A stretch of 64,000 nt of DNA, taken from NCBI GenBank assembly GCA_027482185.1, contig JAIXWF010000019.1:248001-312000 (forward strand). Direction: 5' to 3'. Positions 42,737 through 51,644 of this stretch are shown here, one piece after another. A program made the translations under genes and the position numbers. Source of the stretch: Opitutaceae bacterium (GTDB lineage Bacteria > Verrucomicrobiota > Verrucomicrobiia > Opitutales > Opitutaceae). The notes beneath the pieces were generated by a model. That model ran no database searches and was not told the DNA's origin. It saw nothing but the letters and a program-made list of their open reading frames with translations. Position 1 is the stretch's first letter. Each line of letters begins with the position of its first letter.

Positions 42737-43456
42737 ATGCCTTCCCTCAACGATCTCAAGATCCAGCTCTACGCCGACGGCGCCGACAAAGCCGGCATTC
42801 TCGAACTCTACGGCAAGTCCTACATCAAGGGCCTGACGACCAACCCGACCCTGATGAAGAAGGCCGGGATCAAGGACTACGAAGCCTTCGCCAAGGACGT
42901 TCTCCAGACGGTCACCGCCAAACCCATTTCCCTCGAGGTGTTCACCGACGATCTCGTCGAGATGAAGCGCCAGGCCCTCAAGATCAACAGCTGGGCCCCC
43001 AACGTTTACACCAAGATCCCGATCACCAACGCGCGCGGCGACTCCTGCCTCCCGTTGATCAAGGAACTCGGCCAACAGGGCGTGAAACTCAACGTCACCG
43101 CCCTCCTCACGTTGAAGCAGGTCGCCGGCGTCGCCGCCGCCCTCAACCCCGCCGTCCCCGCCGTCGTCTCCGTCTTCGCCGGCCGCATCGCCGACACCGG
43201 CGTCGATCCCGTCCCGATGATCCGCGCCTGCGGCGCCCTCCTCGCCGAATTGCCCAAGGCCGAACTCCTCTGGGCCAGCACCCGCGAGGTCCTGAACATC
43301 TTCCAGGCCCAGGAGGCCGGCTGCGCCATCATCACCGTCCCCCACGACATCCTCGGCAAAGCCGCCAAGATGTACGGCCAGGACCTCACCGAGCTCTCCC
43401 TCGACACGGTCAAGCTGTTCTCCAAGGACGCCATCGACGCCGGCTTCAAGCTCTGA
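42737..43456 (+). CDS. Transaldolase (TalC/FSA-like short form)
   Basis: The 239-residue protein is a class I aldolase-fold enzyme. LYADGADKAGILELYGK and GLTTNPTLMKKAG match the start of the transaldolase family, Lys93 in NVYTKIPITN is the Schiff-base residue, and VSVFAGRIADTGVDPVP is the conserved Arg-containing phosphate site. It interconverts sedoheptulose 7-phosphate and erythrose 4-phosphate with C3/C6 sugars. Located after gmhB and before a terminator, it could control the supply of sedoheptulose 7-phosphate for the heptose pathway. A housekeeping role in the pentose phosphate pathway is equally possible. Confidence 0.93.
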   Translation: MPSLNDLKIQLYADGADKAGILELYGKSYIKGLTTNPTLMKKAGIKDYEAFAKDVLQTVTAKPISLEVFTDDLVEMKRQALKINSWAPNVYTKIPITNARGDSCLPLIKELGQQGVKLNVTALLTLKQVAGVAAALNPAVPAVVSVFAGRIADTGVDPVPMIRACGALLAELPKAELLWASTREVLNIFQAQEAGCAIITVPHDILGKAAKMYGQDLTELSLDTVKLFSKDAIDAGFKL

Positions 43457-43494
43457 CGCGCCGCTCCGCCCGCGCGAATTCCTGATTTACCTCC

Positions 43495-43531
43495 AAGGCA
43501 GACCCGCGCAGCGTCGCGGGTCTGCCTTTTT
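43495..43531 (+). terminator. Strong intrinsic terminator after the heptose/transaldolase genes
   Basis: A perfect 14-bp stem (43495-43508 with 43515-43528) and 6-base loop is followed by a T run to 43531. It lies 38 bases past the transaldolase stop and ends the plus-strand heptose block. Confidence 0.93.
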
Positions 43532-43573
43532 CATGTCCGCTCCGCGCCAGCGCGGTCGCAGTCCGAACGGCAT

Positions 43574-43620
43574 TCCTGTTTTCCAATTTCCGCTTTTCCA
43601 ATTTTTCCAGTCCCTCTTCC
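43574..43620 (+). repeat. Pyrimidine-rich TTTTCCAATTT repeat before the GT4-GT2 gene
   Basis: Two clear copies of TTTTCCAATTT, separated by 8-10 bases, plus flanking TTCC words, end three bases before the GTG start. The words are the same as at 38941-38985 and 41318-41363. Confidence 0.7.
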
Positions 43621-43623
43621 GGC

Positions 43624-46600
43624 GTGAACATCCTCTTCGTCAACTACGGCGACTTCACCACCAACAGCCTCAACCACATCGGTGGCTTCGCCAACACGCT
43701 GTGCGCCGCCGGCCACGCGTGCGTCGTCGCCGTCCCGCACCGCAAGGAGACCCTGGTGCACGTGGCCGATCCGCTGTTCATCCCCGCCACCTACGACGAA
43801 GCCCTCGACCGCCCCAACCTTTTCCCCGACGGCCGCCCCGCCGATCTCGTCCACGCCTGGACTCCCCGCGAAGGCGTCCGCCTCTTCACCGTCGCCTACC
43901 AGCGCGCCGCCCGCCTTGCCGTCCCCGGCCATTCCCCCCGCGTCCTGATCCACCTCGAGGACAACGAACGCTTCCTCCTCGAAAGCTTCACCGGCCTCCC
44001 CCTCGCCGACCTCCGCGCCGCCTCCGCCGAGGACCTCGCCCGCCGCCTCGACCCCAGCCTGCCGCACCCCGTTCGCCACGAGACTTTCCTCCGCGTCGCC
44101 GACGGCGTCACCCACATCATCGACCGCCTCGCCGAGTTCGCCCCGCCCGACACGCCGGCGCACCTGCTGTTTCCCGGCGTCGATTTCTCCCTCTATCACC
44201 CGCAGGCCGCGACGCCCGATGAAGTCGGCGCCCTTCGCGCCGAGCTCGGTCTCAAACCCGACGAACGCGCCATCGTCTTCACCGGCTCCAACACCTTCGC
44301 CAACGAGCCCGAGATGCGCGACCTCTACCTCGCCGTCGCGCTCCTCAACCAACGCGGCACGCCCGTCCGCCTGATCCGCACCGGCTTCAACTCCCCGCGT
44401 TTCCAGGCCGGTCTCTCCGCCGACGTCGCCCGCCACGTCATCGACCTCGGCTTCATCGCGAAAGCGAAACTGCCCCACCTCCTCGCCCTCGCCGACCTGC
44501 TCGTCCAGCCCGGCCGCCCCGGCGCCTTCAACGACTACCGCCTCCCGTCGAAACTCCCGGAGTTCCTCGCCAGCGGCAAAGCCGTCCTCCTCCCGCCCAC
44601 CAACCTCGCCGGCCTCATGCAGTCCGGCCGCGAGGCCGTCTTCCTCCCGGCCTCCGGCACGCCGGCCGACATCGCCGACGCCGCCGCTGCCCTGCTCGCC
44701 GATCCGTTCGTGCGCACCGAGCTCGGCCAACGCGCCGCCGCCTTCGCCCGCCAACACTTCGATCTCGCCGCCAACACCCGCGGGCTCGCGCAGTTCTACG
44801 CCGACACCCTCGCCCGCCCGCCCGTCGCCGATTGGTCTCTCGCCGCCGACCCGACCGTCAGCGAAGCGTCCCTCTTCTCTGCCCGCTTCGCCGGCCAGCT
44901 CAACGCCGCCGCCTCCGCCCTCGGCGATGCCGCCGCCGACCAGCTCGCCGTCCAGACCGACCTCCTCGCCGACGTCGTCCGCCAGCTCGAGCAAAGCATC
45001 GAGCTCTCCGCCCGCACGCGCATCGCCGCCGTCGAGACTGACCGCGACGCCGTCCTCGCCCGCGAAAAACTCACGCTCCAACACGTCAAGAATATCGAGG
45101 ACCTCCTCGCCGCCGCGCGCGAACACGCCGCCGGCCTCGAGAAGGCCCGCGAAATGACGCAGACCTACGCGGACAACATCGCGAAAGAAGCGGCGCACCA
45201 CAAACACCGCCGCGAGCAGGCCGACGTCCTCCTCCGCACCGCCCGCCAGCAGGTCACCGCCTACGAGAACGCCCTCCTCGGCGCCGACGCCGAGATCGTC
45301 GCCCTGAAAGACGAAATCGCCGCCCTCGAGCAAGCCCTCTCCGCTTCCCGTGACGAAACCGCCGCCGCCCGCGCCGAGATCGTCGCCCACCAGCAGGCGC
45401 ACCAAGCCGCCCTCGCCGTCGCCGCCGACAAACTCGCCCAAGTCGAAGCCGTCCTCCGTTCCCGCGACGAAAAGATCGCCAAGATGCAGGCGTCGTTTTC
45501 CTGGCAGGTCACGTCGCCGTTCCGCGCCCTGCGCCGCGCCTTCTTCGACCAACCCGCGCCGCCCGCCGCGTCGCCGTTGATCTTCGGCAATATCGATTAC
45601 CCGCAGGACTGGTCGAGCATCGCCCCCACCCTCAATGTCCGCGGTTGGTCCCTTCACCGCGGCAAGGTTCCGCTCCGCGCCCTGCGCGCCCGCCTCGGCG
45701 ACAAATCGCTTTCCGCCGAATTCGGCCTCGAGCGCCTCGATGTCCTCGACCATTTCCGCGAACACCCCGGCGCCGAGCGCTGCGGGTGGATCGTCAAAGC
45801 CGACGTCCCCCGCCGTGGCACCCACCTCCTTGTCATCGAGGTGCAGGACGAGGCCGGCCAGTGGCACATCGCCGTTTCCCGCGCCGTCAAGCGCACCGCC
45901 AACGCCGCGCCGCCCCCGCCCAACACCTACGCCGCCTGGGTTGCCCAGTACGACCGCATCACCCCGGAGAGCGCGGAAAAGATCCGCGCCAAACTCGCCG
46001 GCCTGAAGAAGCGCCCGCTCATCTCGGTGTTGATGCCGACGTACAACACGCCGGAAAAGTGGCTCGTCGCCGCCATCGAGTCCGTCCGCCGCCAGCTCTA
46101 CGACAACTGGGAACTTTGCATCGCCGACGATGCCTCGAAGGAACCGCACGTCCGGAAGATCCTCGAGCGCTACGCCGCCAAGGACCCCAAGCGCATCAAG
46201 ATCGTCATCCGCGAGACCAACGGCCACATCTCCGCCGCCTCGAACTCCGCCCTCGCCCTCGCGCACGGCGACTTCGTCGCGCTCCTCGACCACGACGACG
46301 AGATCCGCCCCCACGCCCTCGCCTGCGTCGCCCTCGAACTCGACCGGCACCCCGACGCCGACCTCGTCTATTCCGACGAGGACAAGATCGACGAAAACGG
46401 CCACCGCTACGACCACTACTTCAAGCCCGACTGGAATCCCGATCTCTTCAACGTCCAGAACTACATCAGCCACCTCGGCGTGTACCGCACGTTGCTGGTC
46501 CGCGAAGTCGGCGGCTTCCGCGTCGGCTACGAAGGGTCGCAGGATTGGGATCTCGCCATGCGCGTGATCGAGCGCACCGCCCCCGACCGCATCCGCCACA

Positions 46601-47703
46601 TCCCGAAGATTCTCTACCACTGGCGCAGCGTGCCCGGCTCCACCGCCATGCTCATCGGCGCGAAGAACTACGCCACCTCCGCCGCCGAGAAGGTCATCTC
46701 CGAGCACTTCGTGCGCTGCGGCATCGAGGCGAAGATCACCCCGACCAAGGGTTCGTATTGGCGCGTCCACTACCCGCTCCCCGACCCGGCCCCGCGCGTC
46801 ACCCTCGTCATCCCGACGCGCAATCGCCTCAACGTCCTCCGCCCCTGCGTCGAGAGCCTGCTGGCCAAGAACACCTACCCGAACTTCGAACTCCTCATCG
46901 TCGACAACGACAGCGACGACCCGGAGACACTGGCCTATCTGGAAGAGCTTTCAGCTCTCAGCTCTCAGCCTTCAGCCGCCGCTGACCAGCGCTCAACTCT
47001 CAACGCTCAACTCTCAACTCAACGACGCGTCCGCGTCGTCCGCTCCCCCGGCGAATTCAATTTCTCCGCGCTCAACAATTTCGGCGTCAGCCAGACCGAC
47101 GCCCCCGTCGTCGGCCTGCTCAACAACGACCTCGAGGTCATCCACGGCGATTGGCTCGACGAGATGGTCAGCCACGCCCTGCGCCCCGAGATCGGCTGCG
47201 TCGGCGCCAAGCTCTACTACCCCGACGACCGGATCCAGCACGCCGGCGTCATCCTCGGCATCGGCGGCGTCGCCGCCCACGCCTGGCAAACGCACCCGCG
47301 CGGCGCCGCCGGCCAGGCCCACCGCAATCTGCTCCAGCAAAACCTCAGCGCCGTCACCGCCGCCTGCCTTGTCATCCGCCGCGAAGTTTATCTGCAGGTC
47401 GGCGGCCTCGACGAAAAACTCCGCGTCGCCTTCAACGACGTCGACTTCTGCCTGAGCGTGCGCGCCGCCGGTTTCCGCAATTTCTGGACGCCCTACGCCG
47501 AGCTCTACCACCACGAGAGCGCGAGCCGCGGTGCCGAGGACACCTTGGAAAAACGGGACCGCTTCCGCAGCGAGGTCGAGTACATCACCGGCAAGTGGGG
47601 CGACGCGCTCGTCAACGACCCCGCCTACAACCCGAACCTCACCCTCACGATCAACGACTTCACCCTCGCCCTCCCCCCGCGCGAGTGGCCGCCGTTGCAA
47701 TGA
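43624..47703 (+). CDS. Multidomain glycosyltransferase: GT4, coiled coil, tandem GT2
   Basis: This 1359-residue protein has four parts. Residues 1-400 are GT4-like, with NHIGGFANTLCAAGH, FTGSNTFANEPEMR and a donor-site LPEFLASGKAVLLP. Residues about 410-625 are a charged coiled coil. A small beta domain follows (about 640-780). Two GT2 domains make up the rest: one from residue 797 (ISVLMPTYNTPEKWLVAAIE, metal site LLDHDDEIRP) and one from 1057 (VTLVIPTRNRLNVLRPCVES, NNDLEVIHGDWLDEM and FNDVDFCLSVRAAG). Tandem GT2 proteins of this kind make O-antigen or rhamnan backbones. The start is GTG. Residues about 1108-1133 come from an inserted repeat (46947-47023). Confidence 0.92.
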   Translation: MNILFVNYGDFTTNSLNHIGGFANTLCAAGHACVVAVPHRKETLVHVADPLFIPATYDEALDRPNLFPDGRPADLVHAWTPREGVRLFTVAYQRAARLAVPGHSPRVLIHLEDNERFLLESFTGLPLADLRAASAEDLARRLDPSLPHPVRHETFLRVADGVTHIIDRLAEFAPPDTPAHLLFPGVDFSLYHPQAATPDEVGALRAELGLKPDERAIVFTGSNTFANEPEMRDLYLAVALLNQRGTPVRLIRTGFNSPRFQAGLSADVARHVIDLGFIAKAKLPHLLALADLLVQPGRPGAFNDYRLPSKLPEFLASGKAVLLPPTNLAGLMQSGREAVFLPASGTPADIADAAAALLADPFVRTELGQRAAAFARQHFDLAANTRGLAQFYADTLARPPVADWSLAADPTVSEASLFSARFAGQLNAAASALGDAAADQLAVQTDLLADVVRQLEQSIELSARTRIAAVETDRDAVLAREKLTLQHVKNIEDLLAAAREHAAGLEKAREMTQTYADNIAKEAAHHKHRREQADVLLRTARQQVTAYENALLGADAEIVALKDEIAALEQALSASRDETAAARAEIVAHQQAHQAALAVAADKLAQVEAVLRSRDEKIAKMQASFSWQVTSPFRALRRAFFDQPAPPAASPLIFGNIDYPQDWSSIAPTLNVRGWSLHRGKVPLRALRARLGDKSLSAEFGLERLDVLDHFREHPGAERCGWIVKADVPRRGTHLLVIEVQDEAGQWHIAVSRAVKRTANAAPPPPNTYAAWVAQYDRITPESAEKIRAKLAGLKKRPLISVLMPTYNTPEKWLVAAIESVRRQLYDNWELCIADDASKEPHVRKILERYAAKDPKRIKIVIRETNGHISAASNSALALAHGDFVALLDHDDEIRPHALACVALELDRHPDADLVYSDEDKIDENGHRYDHYFKPDWNPDLFNVQNYISHLGVYRTLLVREVGGFRVGYEGSQDWDLAMRVIERTAPDRIRHIPKILYHWRSVPGSTAMLIGAKNYATSAAEKVISEHFVRCGIEAKITPTKGSYWRVHYPLPDPAPRVTLVIPTRNRLNVLRPCVESLLAKNTYPNFELLIVDNDSDDPETLAYLEELSALSSQPSAAADQRSTLNAQLSTQRRVRVVRSPGEFNFSALNNFGVSQTDAPVVGLLNNDLEVIHGDWLDEMVSHALRPEIGCVGAKLYYPDDRIQHAGVILGIGGVAAHAWQTHPRGAAGQAHRNLLQQNLSAVTAACLVIRREVYLQVGGLDEKLRVAFNDVDFCLSVRAAGFRNFWTPYAELYHHESASRGAEDTLEKRDRFRSEVEYITGKWGDALVNDPAYNPNLTLTINDFTLALPPREWPPLQ
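46947..47023 (+). repeat. Short-period repeat inserted in frame inside a GT2 domain
   Basis: Two blocks, TCAGCTC-TCAGCTC-TCAGCCT and later GCTCAAC-TCTCAAC-type copies, lie inside the coding region and translate as a Ser/Gln/Ala-rich stretch (LSALSSQPSAAADQ and onward). The flanking coding sequence joins naturally if the block is removed (LAYLEE then RVRVV). Confidence 0.8.
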
Positions 47704-47755
47704 GGGCAACCGGATCCCTGCGGCGCCCGGCCCCCGCGCGCCCCGCCGCCCGCCG

Positions 47756-48769
47756 ATGACCGCCCCCGCCCTTCGCACCCATCTCGACGAACCTGTCCCC
47801 GGAACCGTCGTCGATCCGTTGTGCTGCCTGCTGCGGGGCTGGCTCCACCTCGGGCCCGCGCACGCGGACGTCGCCGCCGTCGAAGCCTGGTCGGGCGAAA
47901 CCCTGGTCGGCGAAACCGCTGCGCTCTACGACCGCCCTGATGTCACCGCCGCACTCCATCTTCCCGCCGGCACGCTGACCGGTTACGAGATCTTCGCCCA
48001 CCATCCCGCCGCGCCGGCCGGCGAACCGTTTTCCGTCCAGCTAAGCGCCCGCCTCCGCGACGGCACCCGTACCCAGGTCGCCGATACCGTCGTGCTCCGC
48101 GCCCTCGCCCGCGACTACCGCACCAACCATTTCGGCATTCTGCTCGACCGCCGCACGACCGCGATCCAGCAGCACAACAACATCTTCGCCGTCGGCCCGT
48201 CGCAGTCCGAAGGCAGCGGCGAACTCGCCCATCTCATCCGCCGCTATGTCGGCCCGCCGCCGCGCAAACTCATCGACGTCGGCTGCGGCTTTGGTTCCTA
48301 CGGCCGCGGCCTGCTCGCCGACGGCTACGATTGGCTCGGCGCCGAGGTCAGCGCCTCCGATTGCGCCGAACTCGCGCGGCTCGGCCTGCCGCACCGCCAC
48401 GTGGACGGAAAGACCCTGCCGTTTCCCGACGCCGCCTTCGACGCCGCCCTCTGCATCGAGGTCCTCGAACACATCGCCGATCCCCGCGCCTTTTTGCAGG
48501 AAGTCCGCCGCGTCGCCCCGCACCGCCTCGTCGTCTCGGTGCCGAATTGCGAATTGCTCGGCTACCTCTGGGACCACCTCGCGACGCCGTGGCACATGCT
48601 CGAGGCCACGCATGTGAACTTCTTCACCCGCTGGAGTCTCGGCGCCCTGCTCCGGGAATTCTATCCGCAGGTCGAACTCCGTTTCCACACGCCGTACCCG
48701 CTGCGCACCGTCGAAGGCACGCCGCTGCATTACAACCTGCTCGCCGTCGCGACCTCCGGCCGCCTATGA
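47756..48769 (+). CDS. SAM-dependent methyltransferase with N-terminal beta domain
   Basis: The 337-residue protein has a beta-rich N-terminal domain (about 1-120, LLRGWLHLGPAHADVAAVEAW) that resembles the small domains appended to glycan-modifying enzymes. It is followed by a class I methyltransferase with LIDVGCGFGSYGRGLLADGY, the LPFPDAAFDAALCIEVLEHI segment and VVSVPNCELLGYLWDH. The chosen ATG (47756) is the first that does not run back into the preceding glycosyltransferase gene. It overlaps the next methyltransferase by ATGA. Methyl capping of the glycan is a plausible role, since Wzt-type exporters recognise capped chains, but the substrate is not proven. Confidence 0.88.
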   Translation: MTAPALRTHLDEPVPGTVVDPLCCLLRGWLHLGPAHADVAAVEAWSGETLVGETAALYDRPDVTAALHLPAGTLTGYEIFAHHPAAPAGEPFSVQLSARLRDGTRTQVADTVVLRALARDYRTNHFGILLDRRTTAIQQHNNIFAVGPSQSEGSGELAHLIRRYVGPPPRKLIDVGCGFGSYGRGLLADGYDWLGAEVSASDCAELARLGLPHRHVDGKTLPFPDAAFDAALCIEVLEHIADPRAFLQEVRRVAPHRLVVSVPNCELLGYLWDHLATPWHMLEATHVNFFTRWSLGALLREFYPQVELRFHTPYPLRTVEGTPLHYNLLAVATSGRL

Positions 48770-49611
48770 CGCACGAGGAAAAAATCGCCCGCTGGATCCC
48801 GCGCGGCGCGCACGGCACCGAAATCGGCGCGGGCGTCGCCCCGCTGCCCGGACTCGAACCCGCGCCGATCTACGTCGATTGTTTCAAAGCCTTCGGTGCC
48901 GATCCCAATCGCGCCGACTTCTACGGCCACGCCGGCGCGCTGCCGTTCCACGATTGCTCCCTCGACTACGTGGTCGCCTCGCACGTCCTCGAACACGTCG
49001 CCAACCCCGTCGCCGCCCTCGCCGAATGGTACCGCGTGCTGCGTCCCGGCGGGATCATCTACCTCGTCGTGCCCGATCGCCGCATGACCTGGGACGAACC
49101 CCGCGAACTCACACCGGTCGCGCACTTCCTCGACGACTTCGCGCGCGGCACCACGGCCTGCGACGCCACCCACATCGATGAATTTGCCGGCGGCATCGAT
49201 TGGTCCCGCTTCGATCCGTCGACCCCGCCCGACGAGATTCCCGCCCGCCGCGCCGAACTCGCCCGCGGCATGCACGAAGCCGTCGCCCGCGGCGAAGACA
49301 TCAACATCCACTTCCATACCTTCGAGCCTGCCAACCTGCGCGCGCTCCTCGAAACCCTCGCCGCCCCGAACCGCGACCGCCCCGGCCCCCGCTTCGCCTG
49401 GGAAATCGTCGACTCCGCGGAGTACTTCCCCGCCGCCAACCCCAACGGCGTCCTCGCCGTGCTCCGCGTCCACAAGGGCTGGCGCGCCCGCGCCGACGCC
49501 GAAGCTTTCCTGATCCGCAGCGGCGGCGACCCGCGCGCCGCCCTCCGCCCCGACGCCGAACCTTTCGCCGCCTGGGCCGCCCGCACCGCCGGTCTCGGCG
49601 GCGTCCGTTGA
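48766..49611 (+). CDS. SAM-dependent methyltransferase (type 11-like)
   Basis: This 281-residue protein has EIGAGVAPLPGLEPAPIYVD (motif I GAGVAP and acidic Asp39), LPFHDCSLDYVVASHVLEHV and the VLRPGGIIYLVVPDRRMTWD strand 5 motif. The last third contains INIHFHTFEPANLRALLE, as in methyltransferases found in O-antigen clusters. It overlaps the preceding methyltransferase stop by four bases and is followed after one base by a membrane protein gene, so these belong to one transcription unit. The methyl acceptor is unknown. Confidence 0.88.
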   Translation: MTHEEKIARWIPRGAHGTEIGAGVAPLPGLEPAPIYVDCFKAFGADPNRADFYGHAGALPFHDCSLDYVVASHVLEHVANPVAALAEWYRVLRPGGIIYLVVPDRRMTWDEPRELTPVAHFLDDFARGTTACDATHIDEFAGGIDWSRFDPSTPPDEIPARRAELARGMHEAVARGEDINIHFHTFEPANLRALLETLAAPNRDRPGPRFAWEIVDSAEYFPAANPNGVLAVLRVHKGWRARADAEAFLIRSGGDPRAALRPDAEPFAAWAARTAGLGGVR

Positions 49612-49612
49612 A

Positions 49613-51571
49613 ATGGATACGTCCGCCTCGGTTTCCGTTTCTGTCCCGACCGCCGTGCCGCCGCGCCGCTCCGCGCTGCTGACGGCCGCGTATGCGACCC
49701 TCCTGTTTCTGATCATAGTCGGTTCGAAGTGGGCCCAGTTCGACCGCTTCGGCTCGCCCATGCCGGACTGGGACCAATGGGACGCCGAGGGCTTCCAGCT
49801 CCTCGGACCCTGGCTCGATCGGGACAATTTTCTTTCCCACCTTTTCCATCCGCACAACGAGCACCGCGTCGTCCTCACGAAGTTGCAGAACCTCGCCCTC
49901 GTGATCGGCGGCGGCCAGTGGGACGCCCGCGTCGAGGCCGCCGCCAACGCCCTCCTCCACACCGCGCTCGCCGCCGCGTTCTGGGTCGTAGGCCGCCGTT
50001 GGTTGGCGCCCTTCTGCCATGCGCCGCTCTTTCTCGTCACCCTCGCGCTCTTCGCCCTGCCGCTCGCCTGGCAAAACCTGCTCGGCGGCTTCCACTCGCA
50101 ACAATATTGGCTGCTGGGACTTTCGTTCATCGTCCTGACCACGCTCCCGTTTTCCGGACCGCGGCAACCCCGCTGGTGGCTCGGCGCGTTTTCGGCGTTG
50201 CTCGTGCTGGGTTCGATGGGCTCCGGCTTTCTCGCCGCCTTTGTCGCCGCTCTCGTCGTCGGTTGGCGGCTTTTCCGCGGCGACACCCGGCTCCGCGACA
50301 GCTGGCCTACCATGGCCGTCGCGGCCCTCGCGATCGGCATCGGTGTTCTCGCCCGAGTGGAGGTCGAGTGGCACGCGCACATGAAGGCCAAGTCGCTCCA
50401 CGATTTCGTCTTCTCCATCGTGCACAGCCTCCAGTGGCCGCTGCGGAACCAAGACTGGGCCGCCGCCGTGCTTTGGGCGCCGTGGGCGCTCGTCGCGTGG
50501 CATCTGATCCGTGCCCCGCGCGGCTCGGACCGAAAGATACCCCAGGCCATCGCCGCCCTCGGACTTTGGGTGCTCGCCCAACTGGCCGCCACCGCCTACG
50601 CGCGCGGCGCCGGCGCCGACTACCCGGCTTCGCGCTACATGGATACGCTCGGCTTCGGCACCATGGCCAACGCACTTGCCCTCGGCTGGTGGCTCTCGCA
50701 GGCCGCCCCGCTGCGCCGCCGGCTGCTCGGCGGCCTGCTCGCCGTCGCCTGGCTCTGGACCCTCGGCGCCGGGCTGCAGCGCATCACCCGCGACGCCTGG
50801 AACATCGAGCTGCCCGACGCGAAAAAGTACTACACCAAGGCCGAGGGCCACATGCGCCGCTACCTCGCCACGAACGACCCCAAGTTCCTCGCGTATCCGG
50901 ATATCCCGTACCCGAGCGCCGAAACCCTCATCGACCGCCTCGCGCACCGGGGCGTGCGCGGCCTGATGCCCGTGCCGCTCCGCGCCCCGCTCGTCCTCGC
51001 ACCGGCGCCCGAAGCCGGCGCCGGTTTCGCGGCCAACACCGCCATCGGCGTGAACCTCGTCGACCCGCCCCGCGCCGGACTCACCCCGGCGATCCCGCCC
51101 CTCGACTACACCGCCAGCTACGGTTCCTTCGGTCCCGCCGGCCTCGCCGCCGCCGCGCGGTGGCGCAGCGCTCCCGTCGCCCCGCAACTCGGCGGCTGGC
51201 TGCGTTTCGAGACCGCCGGCGACCTCGGCCGCCCCGGCGCCAAGGTCGCGCTTGAACTCCGCGACGCCGCCACCGACCGCCTGCTCGCCGAGGTGCGTCC
51301 CACCAAGGTGCCCGGCGACACGTGGCGCTCCGCCTACGTGCGCGCACCGGCCGCGCCGTTCGTGGTCGTCGCCCGCGACGACGACCCCGCCGCTTGGCTC
51401 GCCTTCAGCGGCCCGATGGAAATGTCCGAGCTTTCGTACCGCGTCATGCGCACCGTGAAACAGGGCGTCCTGATCGCGGTCCTCGCCGCGCTCGGCACCG
51501 TCGCTCTCGCTCTCGCGGTCTGGATCCGCGCCGGCGGCGGCAAACCCCGGCCCGACGGCAACGCCGTGTGA
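49613..51571 (+). CDS. Polytopic membrane protein (GT-C-like) with C-terminal beta-sandwich domain
   Basis: The 652-residue protein has about nine membrane segments between residues 22 and 400 and one at the end (about 620-640). The first external loop has PMPDWDQWDAEGFQLLGPWL, an acidic pattern expected of GT-C transferases, and HPHNEHRVVLTKL. A soluble domain (about 485-610) shows GGWLRFETAGDLGRPGAKVA and TWRSAYVRAPAAPFVVVARD, a pattern shared with the N-terminus of the 56592-60074 product. It sits between two methyltransferases and a YfhO-like gene. The family is not named here, and the enzymatic role is inferred from topology. Confidence 0.7.
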   Translation: MDTSASVSVSVPTAVPPRRSALLTAAYATLLFLIIVGSKWAQFDRFGSPMPDWDQWDAEGFQLLGPWLDRDNFLSHLFHPHNEHRVVLTKLQNLALVIGGGQWDARVEAAANALLHTALAAAFWVVGRRWLAPFCHAPLFLVTLALFALPLAWQNLLGGFHSQQYWLLGLSFIVLTTLPFSGPRQPRWWLGAFSALLVLGSMGSGFLAAFVAALVVGWRLFRGDTRLRDSWPTMAVAALAIGIGVLARVEVEWHAHMKAKSLHDFVFSIVHSLQWPLRNQDWAAAVLWAPWALVAWHLIRAPRGSDRKIPQAIAALGLWVLAQLAATAYARGAGADYPASRYMDTLGFGTMANALALGWWLSQAAPLRRRLLGGLLAVAWLWTLGAGLQRITRDAWNIELPDAKKYYTKAEGHMRRYLATNDPKFLAYPDIPYPSAETLIDRLAHRGVRGLMPVPLRAPLVLAPAPEAGAGFAANTAIGVNLVDPPRAGLTPAIPPLDYTASYGSFGPAGLAAAARWRSAPVAPQLGGWLRFETAGDLGRPGAKVALELRDAATDRLLAEVRPTKVPGDTWRSAYVRAPAAPFVVVARDDDPAAWLAFSGPMEMSELSYRVMRTVKQGVLIAVLAALGTVALALAVWIRAGGGKPRPDGNAV

Positions 51572-51644
51572 TCGCCCCGCGCCGCGCGCCGCGGGATAAT
51601 TCCTTGTCGCGCCCCGCCGGTTTCCCGACGCTCCCGGGCTTCCC

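Noticed and set aside
43531-46770. Long minus-strand open frame opposite the GT4-GT2 gene
   Set aside because: It is antisense to a clear glycosyltransferase, with Glu/Gly/Val-rich low-complexity translation.
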